Source: JBBRBB01 sp038206235 (GTDB taxonomy: Bacteria > Bacteroidota > Bacteroidia > Chitinophagales > Chitinophagaceae). Taken from it: a DNA stretch of 64,000 nt. The translations under genes and the position numbers were made by a program. A model generated the notes under the pieces. The model searched no databases. It had not been told where the DNA came from and saw only the letters and a list, made by a program, of their open reading frames with translations. Positions 1 to 6,778 of this stretch are shown here, piece by piece. The first letter of the stretch is position 1; the number at the start of each line of letters is the position of its first letter. The DNA lies in the NCBI GenBank assembly GCA_038206235.1, contig JBBRBB010000021.1, positions 14,139-78,138 on the forward strand, read 5' to 3'.

Positions 1-117
1 ATTATTAGGGGAGGTTCAGGCGTTTGGGGCTCAATTGCTATGACACCTCATCAAATATCTCAGGAAGATGCAGAGCAAATGGTGAAATATATTTTATTAC
101 TTAAAAACTCTCAATAA
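1..117 (+). CDS. C-terminal tail of a c-type cytochrome domain protein (partial)
   Basis: Only the last 38 codons are inside the window. The visible tail has a Gly-rich turn, a Trp, the segment SIAMTPHQ and a final amphipathic helix (EDAEQMVKYILLL) before the stop. This is how class I c551/552-type cytochrome domains end, the Met being the likely sixth haem ligand. In Bacteroidota such domains often close large periplasmic ThuA- or sugar-dehydrogenase-like proteins, so that is a plausible parent (inference). The CXXCH motif is not visible because it would lie upstream. The next gene begins 8 nt downstream, suggesting co-transcription. Confidence 0.6.
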   Translation: MIRGGSGVWGSIAMTPHQISQEDAEQMVKYILLLKNSQ

Positions 118-125
118 ATCGTCTC

Positions 126-878
126 ATGAAAATTTTATTCCTCGCTGCCGGCATTAGTTTGCTTGCTTGCAATTCCACTTCAAATAAAACAGAATCTTCT
201 GTTGACACAACCCAAACATCTACACAAATGAATGATGCAACTACACAGGATACCGGATGGGTTTCCTTGTTTGATGGACAAACCCTTACCGGATGGCACC
301 GTTATGGAAGAACTGCTCCCGGCCCGGGTTGGGAAGTTAGTAGCGGAACGATTCACATGGATACCGTTAAGAAAAAAAATGAACCATCATCTCCCGGTAG
401 TAATGATTTAGTTACAAATGATGAATTTGAAAGTTTTGATTTGAAGTTGGAATGGAAAATTTCTAAGTTAGGCAACAGCGGAATTATTTTTTATGTGCAT
501 GAAGATACTTCCATGTATAAAGAAACCTACCAAACAGGGCCCGAAATGCAGGTGCTTGATGCCGCTCATCCTGATGCAATGAACAAGCACAGAGCAGGTG
601 ATTTATATGATTTAATCGCTTCGCCTAAACGGGCAGAAAAAACTCCAGGCGAATGGAACCAGGTTGAAATAATAAGCAATAATGGAAAATTAGATTTTTA
701 CCTCAATGGAGAGCATACTGTTTCAACTAACATGTGGGATGATAACTGGCGCAAAATGATTGCAGGCAGCAAGTTTAAAGAGTGGCCTGATTTCGGAACT
801 TTCAAGAAAGGACACATTGCACTGCAGGATCATGGCAATGATGTGCGGTACAGAAATATTATGATTAAAAGACTATAA
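126..878 (+). CDS. DUF1080 (3-keto-disaccharide hydrolase-like) lipoprotein
   Basis: A 250-residue protein with a lipoprotein signal: hydrophobic N terminus ending in the lipobox LLAC, so Cys15 is the likely lipidated residue. A Ser/Thr-rich spacer follows, then a DUF1080 beta-sandwich domain from about residue 43 (WVSLFDGQTLTGWH) to the C terminus (HIALQDHGNDVRYRNIMI). The family is related to concanavalin-like lectin folds, and some members hydrolyse 3-keto-glycosides. The substrate cannot be read from the sequence. The position 8 nt after a cytochrome-domain protein fits the frequent pairing of DUF1080 with periplasmic sugar-oxidising proteins. Confidence 0.85.
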   Translation: MKILFLAAGISLLACNSTSNKTESSVDTTQTSTQMNDATTQDTGWVSLFDGQTLTGWHRYGRTAPGPGWEVSSGTIHMDTVKKKNEPSSPGSNDLVTNDEFESFDLKLEWKISKLGNSGIIFYVHEDTSMYKETYQTGPEMQVLDAAHPDAMNKHRAGDLYDLIASPKRAEKTPGEWNQVEIISNNGKLDFYLNGEHTVSTNMWDDNWRKMIAGSKFKEWPDFGTFKKGHIALQDHGNDVRYRNIMIKRL

Positions 879-950
879 CTTTTTTATCATGCAACGAATT
901 GATAATAGTTACCTCGATTTTATCTTTTCATAAATTTAAAATTAATTGTT

Positions 951-1223
951 ATGCCAAAATATGTAATAGAAAGAGAGATTCCCGGCGTAGGGAAACTTAC
1001 TTCAGAACAACTAAAAGATATCTCACAAACTTCCTGCGGAGTGCTTAATAAAATGGGGCCGCAAATTCAATGGATTCACAGCTATGTAACCGAAGATAAA
1101 ATTTATTGCATATACAATGCGCCAAATAAAGAAATGGTGAGTGAACATGCAAGGCAGGGAGGCTTTCCTGCCAATAGTGTGAGTAAGGTATCGGCTATTA
1201 TTGACCCTACTACAGCAGAATAA
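951..1223 (+). CDS. DUF4242 family small protein
   Basis: A 90-residue soluble protein with no signal peptide. It opens with MPKYVIEREIPGVGKL and contains the WIHSYVTEDKIYCIYNAP stretch and a final GFPANSVSKV segment typical of DUF4242. Members form a ferredoxin-like alpha/beta barrel, and an actinobacterial homologue binds nickel. The role here is unknown. It converges on the thioesterase gene with only 6 nt between the stops. Confidence 0.8.
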   Translation: MPKYVIEREIPGVGKLTSEQLKDISQTSCGVLNKMGPQIQWIHSYVTEDKIYCIYNAPNKEMVSEHARQGGFPANSVSKVSAIIDPTTAE

Positions 1224-1229
1224 AAAAAA

Positions 1230-1637
1230 TCATTTCCCCAATATTCTCCTCATCCCCCGGTCAATCCTTACCGGCCGCATATCTTTTGCAGTTAGTAAGC
1301 ACCAGATGGTTTTTGATTCTGCGAAAATTTTGCCGGTTGCTGCATTGCAGATTTGCACAAATCTTTCAGACCTTGCTCCAATATGTTCGCCCACCCATGT
1401 ATAAGCAACAATATCATCGTGCAGTAAGGCAGGATATAAATAATCAATCTCGTGCCTCAATATAACCCAAATATAATTTTGCTTTGCCTCATCTCTAACC
1501 ACGCTAAACCAATGAGCAGAAGATGCTTCCTGTATCCATCGTAAATACACTATATTGTTTACATGCCCCAATGCATCTATATCATTTTCTGTTGCCTTTA
1601 TGGTATAAGAAAAAAAATGCTCTGAGGGTTTTTGCAT
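1230..1637 (-). CDS. Acyl-CoA thioesterase, hotdog fold (YbgC/4HBT type)
   Basis: 135 residues, the normal length of a single-hotdog thioesterase. The N-terminal segment ATENDIDALGHVNNIVYLRW is the diagnostic 4-hydroxybenzoyl-CoA thioesterase motif: Asp21 in the catalytic position, G-H-V-N-N at the start of the long hotdog helix. The reaction would be hydrolysis of an acyl-CoA or aryl-CoA in the cytosol; the chain preference is not predictable. It is transcribed in the same direction as the downstream bshA gene, about 58 nt from it. Confidence 0.85.
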   Translation of the reverse strand: MQKPSEHFFSYTIKATENDIDALGHVNNIVYLRWIQEASSAHWFSVVRDEAKQNYIWVILRHEIDYLYPALLHDDIVAYTWVGEHIGARSERFVQICNAATGKIFAESKTIWCLLTAKDMRPVRIDRGMRRILGK

Positions 1638-1695
1638 AATGTCTATACAATTAAATTTTATTGTTGTTAATTGCTAACGGAGAATTTATTATTGC

Positions 1696-2838
1696 CTATT
1701 GCTTTTCTCCGCAATCCATTCTGCAAAAGCGACTGTACAATTTTTCATAGAGTGGAACTATTTTTTGAAGGTCAAACCGCAAGGCCTGCTGGTATGCATT
1801 ATTTTTAAATCGTTGCAGCATTTCATCATCAGTTAATAATTCAATAGCATACTTGCTCATATTGCTTACATCACCAACAGGTAATGTAAATCCTGTTTCG
1901 TCATTTATATTTATTTCGGGCAGGCCGCCTGCATTCGTGCTAATCACAGGAACCTTTGCTGCCATAGCTTCCAGGGCTGCGAGTCCAAAGCTTTCATATT
2001 CGCTGGGCAGCAGGAATAAATCGCTTACAAGTAATATCTCTTCCATTTGTTCCTGCTTGCCTACGAATCTAATATCATCCTGAAGATTCAGTTCTTTTGA
2101 AAGCTCTTCCATTACAGGTCTTTCAGGTCCATCACCTATCATCAATAATTTTGAAGGAATATTTTTTCTTACTTCAGCAAATATTTTAACTACATCACCC
2201 ACACGCTTTACTTTTCTGAAGTTTGATGCATGTATTAAAATCTTCTCATTGTTTGGTGCAATCACTTTCTTAAATGCATCAATCGGTTTCTTGTTGAAGC
2301 GTGTAACATCAACAAAATTGTATATCACCTCTATCTCTTTTGTAATGTCGAATGACTTAAAAGTTTCTTCACGCAAATTTTTTGAAACAGCAGTGATTGC
2401 ATCGCTTTCATTAATGGAAAATGTAACTACAGGCTCATACGTTTTGTCTCTGCCCACAAGCGTTATATCAGTTCCGTGAAGCGTAGTAATTACCGGAATT
2501 TTTCTTCCTTCCTTTTCCACAATTTTTCTTGCCATATAAGCTGCTGATGCGTGTGGTATAGCGTAATGCACATGCAGCAAATCGAGGTCATGATTCATGA
2601 TTATATCAACCATAGTGCTTGCCAGGGCTACTTCGTAAGGCGGATAATCAAACAAAGGATAAGTAGGAACTCTTACTTCGTGATAAAAAATATTCGCATT
2701 AAAAACATTCAGTCTTACCGGCTGCTGGTAAGTAATGAAATGTACGCTGTGACCCTTATCTGCCAATGCTTTTCCCAGTTCCGTTGCCAGCACGCCGCTT
2801 CCGCCAAAGGTGGGATAACATACAATGCCAATGCGCAT
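1696..2838 (-). CDS. bshA: N-acetyl-alpha-D-glucosaminyl L-malate synthase
   Basis: A GT4-family glycosyltransferase for the first step of bacillithiol synthesis (UDP-GlcNAc + L-malate to GlcNAc-malate). It starts MRIGIVCYPTFGGSGVLATE, the donor-binding glycine loop characteristic of BshA, and has HVHYAIPHA, the nucleotide-binding region ASNFRKVKRV and the GT4 acidic motif EYESFGLAALEA near the C terminus. The start at 2838 is preferred: ten further codons are open upstream, but family members begin with MRIGI. Bacillithiol is the usual low-molecular-weight thiol of this part of the Bacteroidota. Confidence 0.92.
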   Translation of the reverse strand: MRIGIVCYPTFGGSGVLATELGKALADKGHSVHFITYQQPVRLNVFNANIFYHEVRVPTYPLFDYPPYEVALASTMVDIIMNHDLDLLHVHYAIPHASAAYMARKIVEKEGRKIPVITTLHGTDITLVGRDKTYEPVVTFSINESDAITAVSKNLREETFKSFDITKEIEVIYNFVDVTRFNKKPIDAFKKVIAPNNEKILIHASNFRKVKRVGDVVKIFAEVRKNIPSKLLMIGDGPERPVMEELSKELNLQDDIRFVGKQEQMEEILLVSDLFLLPSEYESFGLAALEAMAAKVPVISTNAGGLPEININDETGFTLPVGDVSNMSKYAIELLTDDEMLQRFKNNAYQQALRFDLQKIVPLYEKLYSRFCRMDCGEKQ

Positions 2839-2940
2839 GTAAATTTGTTTGCAGGCAAAGTAAATCATTTTATAATAAGCTCTGCGCCATTCATCATAAC
2901 TTTATCTTAGCATAATATTCATCATATACATTCGCTCATT

Positions 2941-4323
2941 ATGAAAAAATTATTCGGGTTAATATTCATCTTTCCTGTGATAGCGCACAGTCAGGATTAT
3001 TTAACTGATTCGCTCTTTCTCAGCAAAATTGCCAATAATATTCTTGCGAGCAAATCTGCTGACAGCAACTTGTATCATCTCACCAAAAAAATCGGGGGCA
3101 GGCTTGCAGGCTCCCCTAAAACAGCAATGGCAGAAAATTGGGGCGCAAATGTATTGAAGCAGGCAGGCGCGGATGATATAATTCTCCAGGAATGTATGGT
3201 TCCTCATTGGGTACGCGGCGGCAAAGAGAAAGCCTCCGTTTTTTATAAAGATGAAAATGGAAAAAATGGAAATATGATTTTAAATGTGCTGGCTCTTGGC
3301 AATTCAATTGGCACGGGTGCAAATGGAATTAAAGCTCTCTTGATAAGAGTAAATTCTTTTGATGAATTAGAAGAGCGAAAAGAAGAAGTGAAAAATAAAA
3401 TAGTTTTTTACAACTGTCCATTTGATGATACTCTTATAAACACATTCTATGCTTATGGAAAAAATGTTGTTTACAGGGCTATAGGTCCAAGCCGTGCTGC
3501 AAAATATGGAGCGCTTGCAGTATTGGTTCGCTCCATGACTAATGCAACAGATAATAATCCGCATACAGGTTCACTTTTTTATATTGATACGCTTCCTAAA
3601 ATTCCCGCCGCAGCAGTTGGCTTACGGGATGTTGAAAAGCTGGATGCATTGTTTGATAAGAAAATTAATATCACAGCCGAGCTTTTTACTTATGCGCAAA
3701 TGCTGCCAGATACAATTGCACATAATATAATTGGCGAACTGAAAGGAACAGAATTCCCCGATGAAATAATCACTGTTGGCGGGCATCTCGATAGTTGGGA
3801 TGTTGCAGAGGGCGCACATGATGATGGCGCAGGCATAATTCAAACCATTGAAGTGCTGAGAGCTTTTAATGCGCTGGGGTTTCATCCCAAACACACGATT
3901 CACTTTGTATTATTTGCTAATGAAGAAAACGGAACAAGAGGTGCAAAAAAATATGCAGACGAAGCAAAAGAAAAAAATGAAAAACACATTTTTGCTTTGG
4001 AAAGTGATGCCGGCGGTTTTACTCCAAGAGGTTTTAGCTTTGATGTGCCGCAACAAGCCTGGGAAAAAATGAATTCATGGAAGTCTTTATTAGCGCCCTA
4101 TTATGGCGATAGATTTACTACAGGCGGCGGTGGTGCAGATATTGAGCCACTGAAAGATGCATTTCAAACACCACTGGCAGAATTAATTCCCGACAGTCAG
4201 CGCTACTTCGATATACACCATGCAGTAACCGATATTTTTGAAAATGTGAACATGCGTGAGCTAAAGCTTGGCGCTATAAACATGGCTGCGCTTTTGTATC
4301 TTATAGATAAATATGGATTATAG
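2941..4323 (+). CDS. M28 family zinc aminopeptidase, exported
   Basis: 460 residues with a Sec signal peptide (about 1-18, cleavage after AHS). It has a protease-associated region around 100-230 and a C-terminal M28 catalytic domain. The di-zinc ligands are recognisable: His282 and Asp284 in GGHLDSWD, Asp294/295 in HDDGAG, Glu328/329 in NEENGTRG, Asp356 in ESDAGG, and His426/427 in DIHHAVTD. This arrangement resembles carboxypeptidase Q/aminopeptidase S proteins that trim peptides in the periplasm. It is divergently oriented from bshA, with about 100 nt between start codons. Confidence 0.9.
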   Translation: MKKLFGLIFIFPVIAHSQDYLTDSLFLSKIANNILASKSADSNLYHLTKKIGGRLAGSPKTAMAENWGANVLKQAGADDIILQECMVPHWVRGGKEKASVFYKDENGKNGNMILNVLALGNSIGTGANGIKALLIRVNSFDELEERKEEVKNKIVFYNCPFDDTLINTFYAYGKNVVYRAIGPSRAAKYGALAVLVRSMTNATDNNPHTGSLFYIDTLPKIPAAAVGLRDVEKLDALFDKKINITAELFTYAQMLPDTIAHNIIGELKGTEFPDEIITVGGHLDSWDVAEGAHDDGAGIIQTIEVLRAFNALGFHPKHTIHFVLFANEENGTRGAKKYADEAKEKNEKHIFALESDAGGFTPRGFSFDVPQQAWEKMNSWKSLLAPYYGDRFTTGGGGADIEPLKDAFQTPLAELIPDSQRYFDIHHAVTDIFENVNMRELKLGAINMAALLYLIDKYGL

Positions 4324-4329
4324 AAAAAT

Positions 4330-4488
4330 AGTTTCTCCCGCTCTATTTTGCTGTGAAGCATTTGTTTATTAATTTGCATCCATTGCAGGCAGATTTGTTT
4401 ATTGTTCGGCCTGCAGCCCATGATTGTCTCTTCACAATCATTAACTGAACTAATAAACGTAAGAGTTCCGCACAACAGTTTCTCCCGC
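4330..4488. repeat. Imperfect direct repeat in the peptidase-metH1 gap
   Basis: The 283-nt gap between the M28 peptidase and metH1 holds two copies of AGTTTCTCCCGC (4330-4341 and 4477-4488), each followed by a T-rich stretch. No gene, tRNA, cobalamin box or SAM-riboswitch-like core was recognised in the gap. The repeat resembles short dispersed TTTCTCCCGC sequences known from Bacteroidota genomes (from memory, not searched). Confidence 0.45.
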
Positions 4489-4606
4489 GTTTTATTAGCA
4501 GTTAAACTTTTTTTGAGGTCGGCAGGCACAACATGTCTCACGCTCTGAGGGGCGGCCTTCAAGGTTCTAAACAATATTCAACTTTTGTTTTAGAAAAAAT
4601 AGTAAT

Positions 4607-5632
4607 ATGAAATCAATACAGCAACTTTTGCAAGAGCGCATTCTTATTATTGATGGCGCTATGGGAACCATGATACAACGCTATAGGCTTACCGAAGCAG
4701 ATTACCGGGGTGAGCGGTTTAAAGATTGGCCTCACGATGTAAAAGGCAATAATGATTTATTGTGCTTAACGCAGCGGCAAATAATTAAGGATATACATAA
4801 GCAATACCTCGAAGCGGGTGCTGATATTATTGAAACAAACACCTTCAATGCACAGCGTGTTTCTCTTGCAGATTATCGCATGCAGAAGCTTGCGTACGAA
4901 ATAAATTTTGCTGCTGCAAAAATTGCGAGAGAAGCGGTTGATGAATTTACTGTCAACAGCCAACAGCCAACTGTCAACTTGAAATTTGTTGCAGGCGCAA
5001 TTGGTCCCATGAATAAAACTCTATCACTTTCGCCAGATGTAAATAATTCCGGTTATCGTGCAGTAACATTCGATGAAGTTGCATCAGCATATTATGAGCA
5101 GGTAAAAGGATTGGTGGATGGCGGTGCAGATATGTTGCTTATAGAAACAATCTTCGATACCTTAAATGCAAAAGCGGCGATTTATGCAATCAAAAAATAT
5201 TTCAGAGATACTAAACAAAAACAACTTCCTGTAATGATTAGCGGTACCATTACAGATGCAAGCGGCAGAACATTAAGCGGTCAAACACTGGAAGCTTTTT
5301 ATACTTCTGTAATGCATGCCAAACCATTGAGCGTCGGTTTGAATTGTGCATTGGGCGCTGCGCAAATGCGTCCTCACATAGAAGAGTTAAGTTCAATTGC
5401 ATCTTGTTATGTTTCTGCATATCCCAATGCAGGTTTACCAAATACCATGGGTGAATATGATGAGCAGCCGCATGAAACAGCACAGCACATTCAAGAATGG
5501 ACAAGAGAAGGTTTTGTAAATATTGTGGGAGGTTGTTGCGGCACCACTCCTGAGCATATAAAACACATTGCAGAAACAGTAAAAAAATATTCACCAAGAG
5601 CAGTGCCTGTAATGGAGAAAATGCTTACTTAA
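4607..5632 (+). CDS. metH: Methionine synthase, homocysteine-binding half (MetH1)
   Basis: 341 residues corresponding to the N-terminal (betaalpha)8 homocysteine methyltransferase domain of cobalamin-dependent methionine synthase. It begins with IIDGAMGTMIQRYRLTEADY. The zinc ligands that activate homocysteine thiolate are present: Cys247 in LNCALGA and Cys310-Cys311 in GGCCGTTPEHI. The pterin, B12 and activation domains are encoded by a separate gene at 6771-9479. A two-gene MetH is a known arrangement in Bacteroidota. A linker around residues 115-125 (VNSQQPTVN) is encoded by a heptanucleotide array (4950-4977). Confidence 0.93.
   Translation: MKSIQQLLQERILIIDGAMGTMIQRYRLTEADYRGERFKDWPHDVKGNNDLLCLTQRQIIKDIHKQYLEAGADIIETNTFNAQRVSLADYRMQKLAYEINFAAAKIAREAVDEFTVNSQQPTVNLKFVAGAIGPMNKTLSLSPDVNNSGYRAVTFDEVASAYYEQVKGLVDGGADMLLIETIFDTLNAKAAIYAIKKYFRDTKQKQLPVMISGTITDASGRTLSGQTLEAFYTSVMHAKPLSVGLNCALGAAQMRPHIEELSSIASCYVSAYPNAGLPNTMGEYDEQPHETAQHIQEWTREGFVNIVGGCCGTTPEHIKHIAETVKKYSPRAVPVMEKMLT
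4950..4977 (+). repeat. Four in-register heptamers inside metH1
   Basis: CTGTCAA, CAGCCAA, CAGCCAA, CTGTCAA run back to back and encode a Gln/Asn-rich loop just before the conserved segment FVAGAIGP. The units belong to the same CTGCCAA/CTGTCAA family seen in intergenic DNA at 28690-28719 and 62681-62729, which suggests an intergenic-type repeat has entered this gene. Confidence 0.7.
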
Positions 5633-5647
5633 TATATTTTATAAAAT

Positions 5648-6778
5648 ATGAGAAAACTAAGCAAGATTTCATTATATAAGAATATTAAAATACTTATTGA
5701 AACTTCCCGGCAGGAAGTTGCTCAGGCTATTAATACAAAGATTGTTGAAACTTATTTTCATGTGGGTAAGCTTATTGTTGAATATGAACAAGGAGGCAAA
5801 TCAAGAGCTGATTACGCAATGGAAATTTTAAAAGGATTATCCCAAGACCTTACAAAAGAATTTGGCAGAGGCTTCTCAGTAGATAATCTTGAGAACATGC
5901 GTAAGTTTTATTCTTCTTACAAGAAATCCGAGACAGTGTCTCGGAAATTGAAAAAATCATCATCTTTTACTTCTAAATCTTTAACCAAAAAATCATCATC
6001 AATTTCATCTTTTCAAAAATCCGAGACACTGTCTCGGAAATCTTCTTTGCCCGATTTTAAATTAAGCTGGTCTCACTACATTTTTTTAATGCGTATTGAA
6101 ACCGATGCGGAGCGCAGGTTTTATGAGATTGAAGCTTCTAATGAAAGCTGGAGTTTAAGGGAATTGAAAAGACAATACGATAGCTCATTATATGAAAGAT
6201 TGGTATTAAGCAGAAATAAGGGCAAGATAAAAGAATTAAGTAAAAAAGGGCAAGTGATAACAACTGCTTATGATGCTATTAAAGACCCTTATGTTCTTGA
6301 GTTTTTAAATCTCAAGGAACTTGAATCTTATAGTGAAAGTGATTTGGAAAATGCTATTATTTCAAAGCTGGAAGAATTTTTGAATGAGCTTGGTAAGGGT
6401 TTTCTTTTTGTAGGCAGGCAATATCGTTTGTCATTAGAGGAGGACCATTATCATATTGACCTTGTATTTTATCATCGCATACTTCGTTGTTTTGTTTTAA
6501 TTGATTTAAAAATTGGTGAGCTGGTACATAAGGATATTGGTCAAATGCAGATGTATGTAAACTATTTCGATGATGAAATTAAAGAACCGGAAGAAAACAA
6601 AACTGTTGGAATTATTCTTTGCAAAAGCAAAAAAGAAAGTATTGTAAAATATACTTTGCCTAAAAATAACAGCCAGATTTTTGCAAGTAAATACAAAATT
6701 TACTTACCTGATAAAGACGATTTAAGATTATTAATGGAACCGGAAGCGGTTTACATTACGAAAGCAAAAAATGAGTGA
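5648..6778 (+). CDS. YhcG/DUF1016 family PD-(D/E)XK nuclease
   Basis: 376 residues. An N-terminal DUF1016 helical domain (about 1-95, with GKLIVEYEQGGKSRADYA and the GRGFSVDNLENMRKFY motif) is followed by a low-complexity Ser/Lys linker (about 95-135). The conserved LSWSHYIFLMRIE and SLRELKRQYDSSLYERL blocks come next. The C-terminal nuclease fold has HIDLVFYHR and FVLIDLKIG as the likely D...D-x-K catalytic core. The gene starts 16 nt after metH1 and its stop overlaps the metH2 start by 8 nt, so it is embedded in the methionine synthase operon. The linker is encoded by two palindromes (5927-5945, 6020-6038). YhcG proteins are associated with mobile and restriction loci; the function here is not known. 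Confidence 0.9.
   Translation: MRKLSKISLYKNIKILIETSRQEVAQAINTKIVETYFHVGKLIVEYEQGGKSRADYAMEILKGLSQDLTKEFGRGFSVDNLENMRKFYSSYKKSETVSRKLKKSSSFTSKSLTKKSSSISSFQKSETLSRKSSLPDFKLSWSHYIFLMRIETDAERRFYEIEASNESWSLRELKRQYDSSLYERLVLSRNKGKIKELSKKGQVITTAYDAIKDPYVLEFLNLKELESYSESDLENAIISKLEEFLNELGKGFLFVGRQYRLSLEEDHYHIDLVFYHRILRCFVLIDLKIGELVHKDIGQMQMYVNYFDDEIKEPEENKTVGIILCKSKKESIVKYTLPKNNSQIFASKYKIYLPDKDDLRLLMEPEAVYITKAKNE
5927..5945. repeat. Coding palindrome, copy 1, in the YhcG gene
   Basis: CCGAGAC-AGT-GTCTCGG with one further T/A pair on each side. It is read as SETVSRK in the variable linker between the DUF1016 helical part and the LSWSHY block. The core is the exact reverse complement of copy 2 at 6020-6038. 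Confidence 0.8.
6020..6038. repeat. Coding palindrome, copy 2, in the YhcG gene
   Basis: CCGAGAC-ACT-GTCTCGG with a flanking T/A pair, read as SETLSRK. It has the same 7-bp arms as copy 1 and the complementary loop, and is read in the same codon frame. Confidence 0.8.

Noticed and set aside
2551..2910. Long plus-strand reading frames overlapping bshA and other minus-strand genes
   Set aside because: They are antisense shadows of conserved genes without family similarity. The same holds for the frames opposite ruvB, xdhB, icmF and metH2.
4324..4606. Cobalamin or SAM riboswitch upstream of metH1
   Set aside because: No B12 box and no SAM-I/II core pairing could be recognised. Only short direct repeats are visible.
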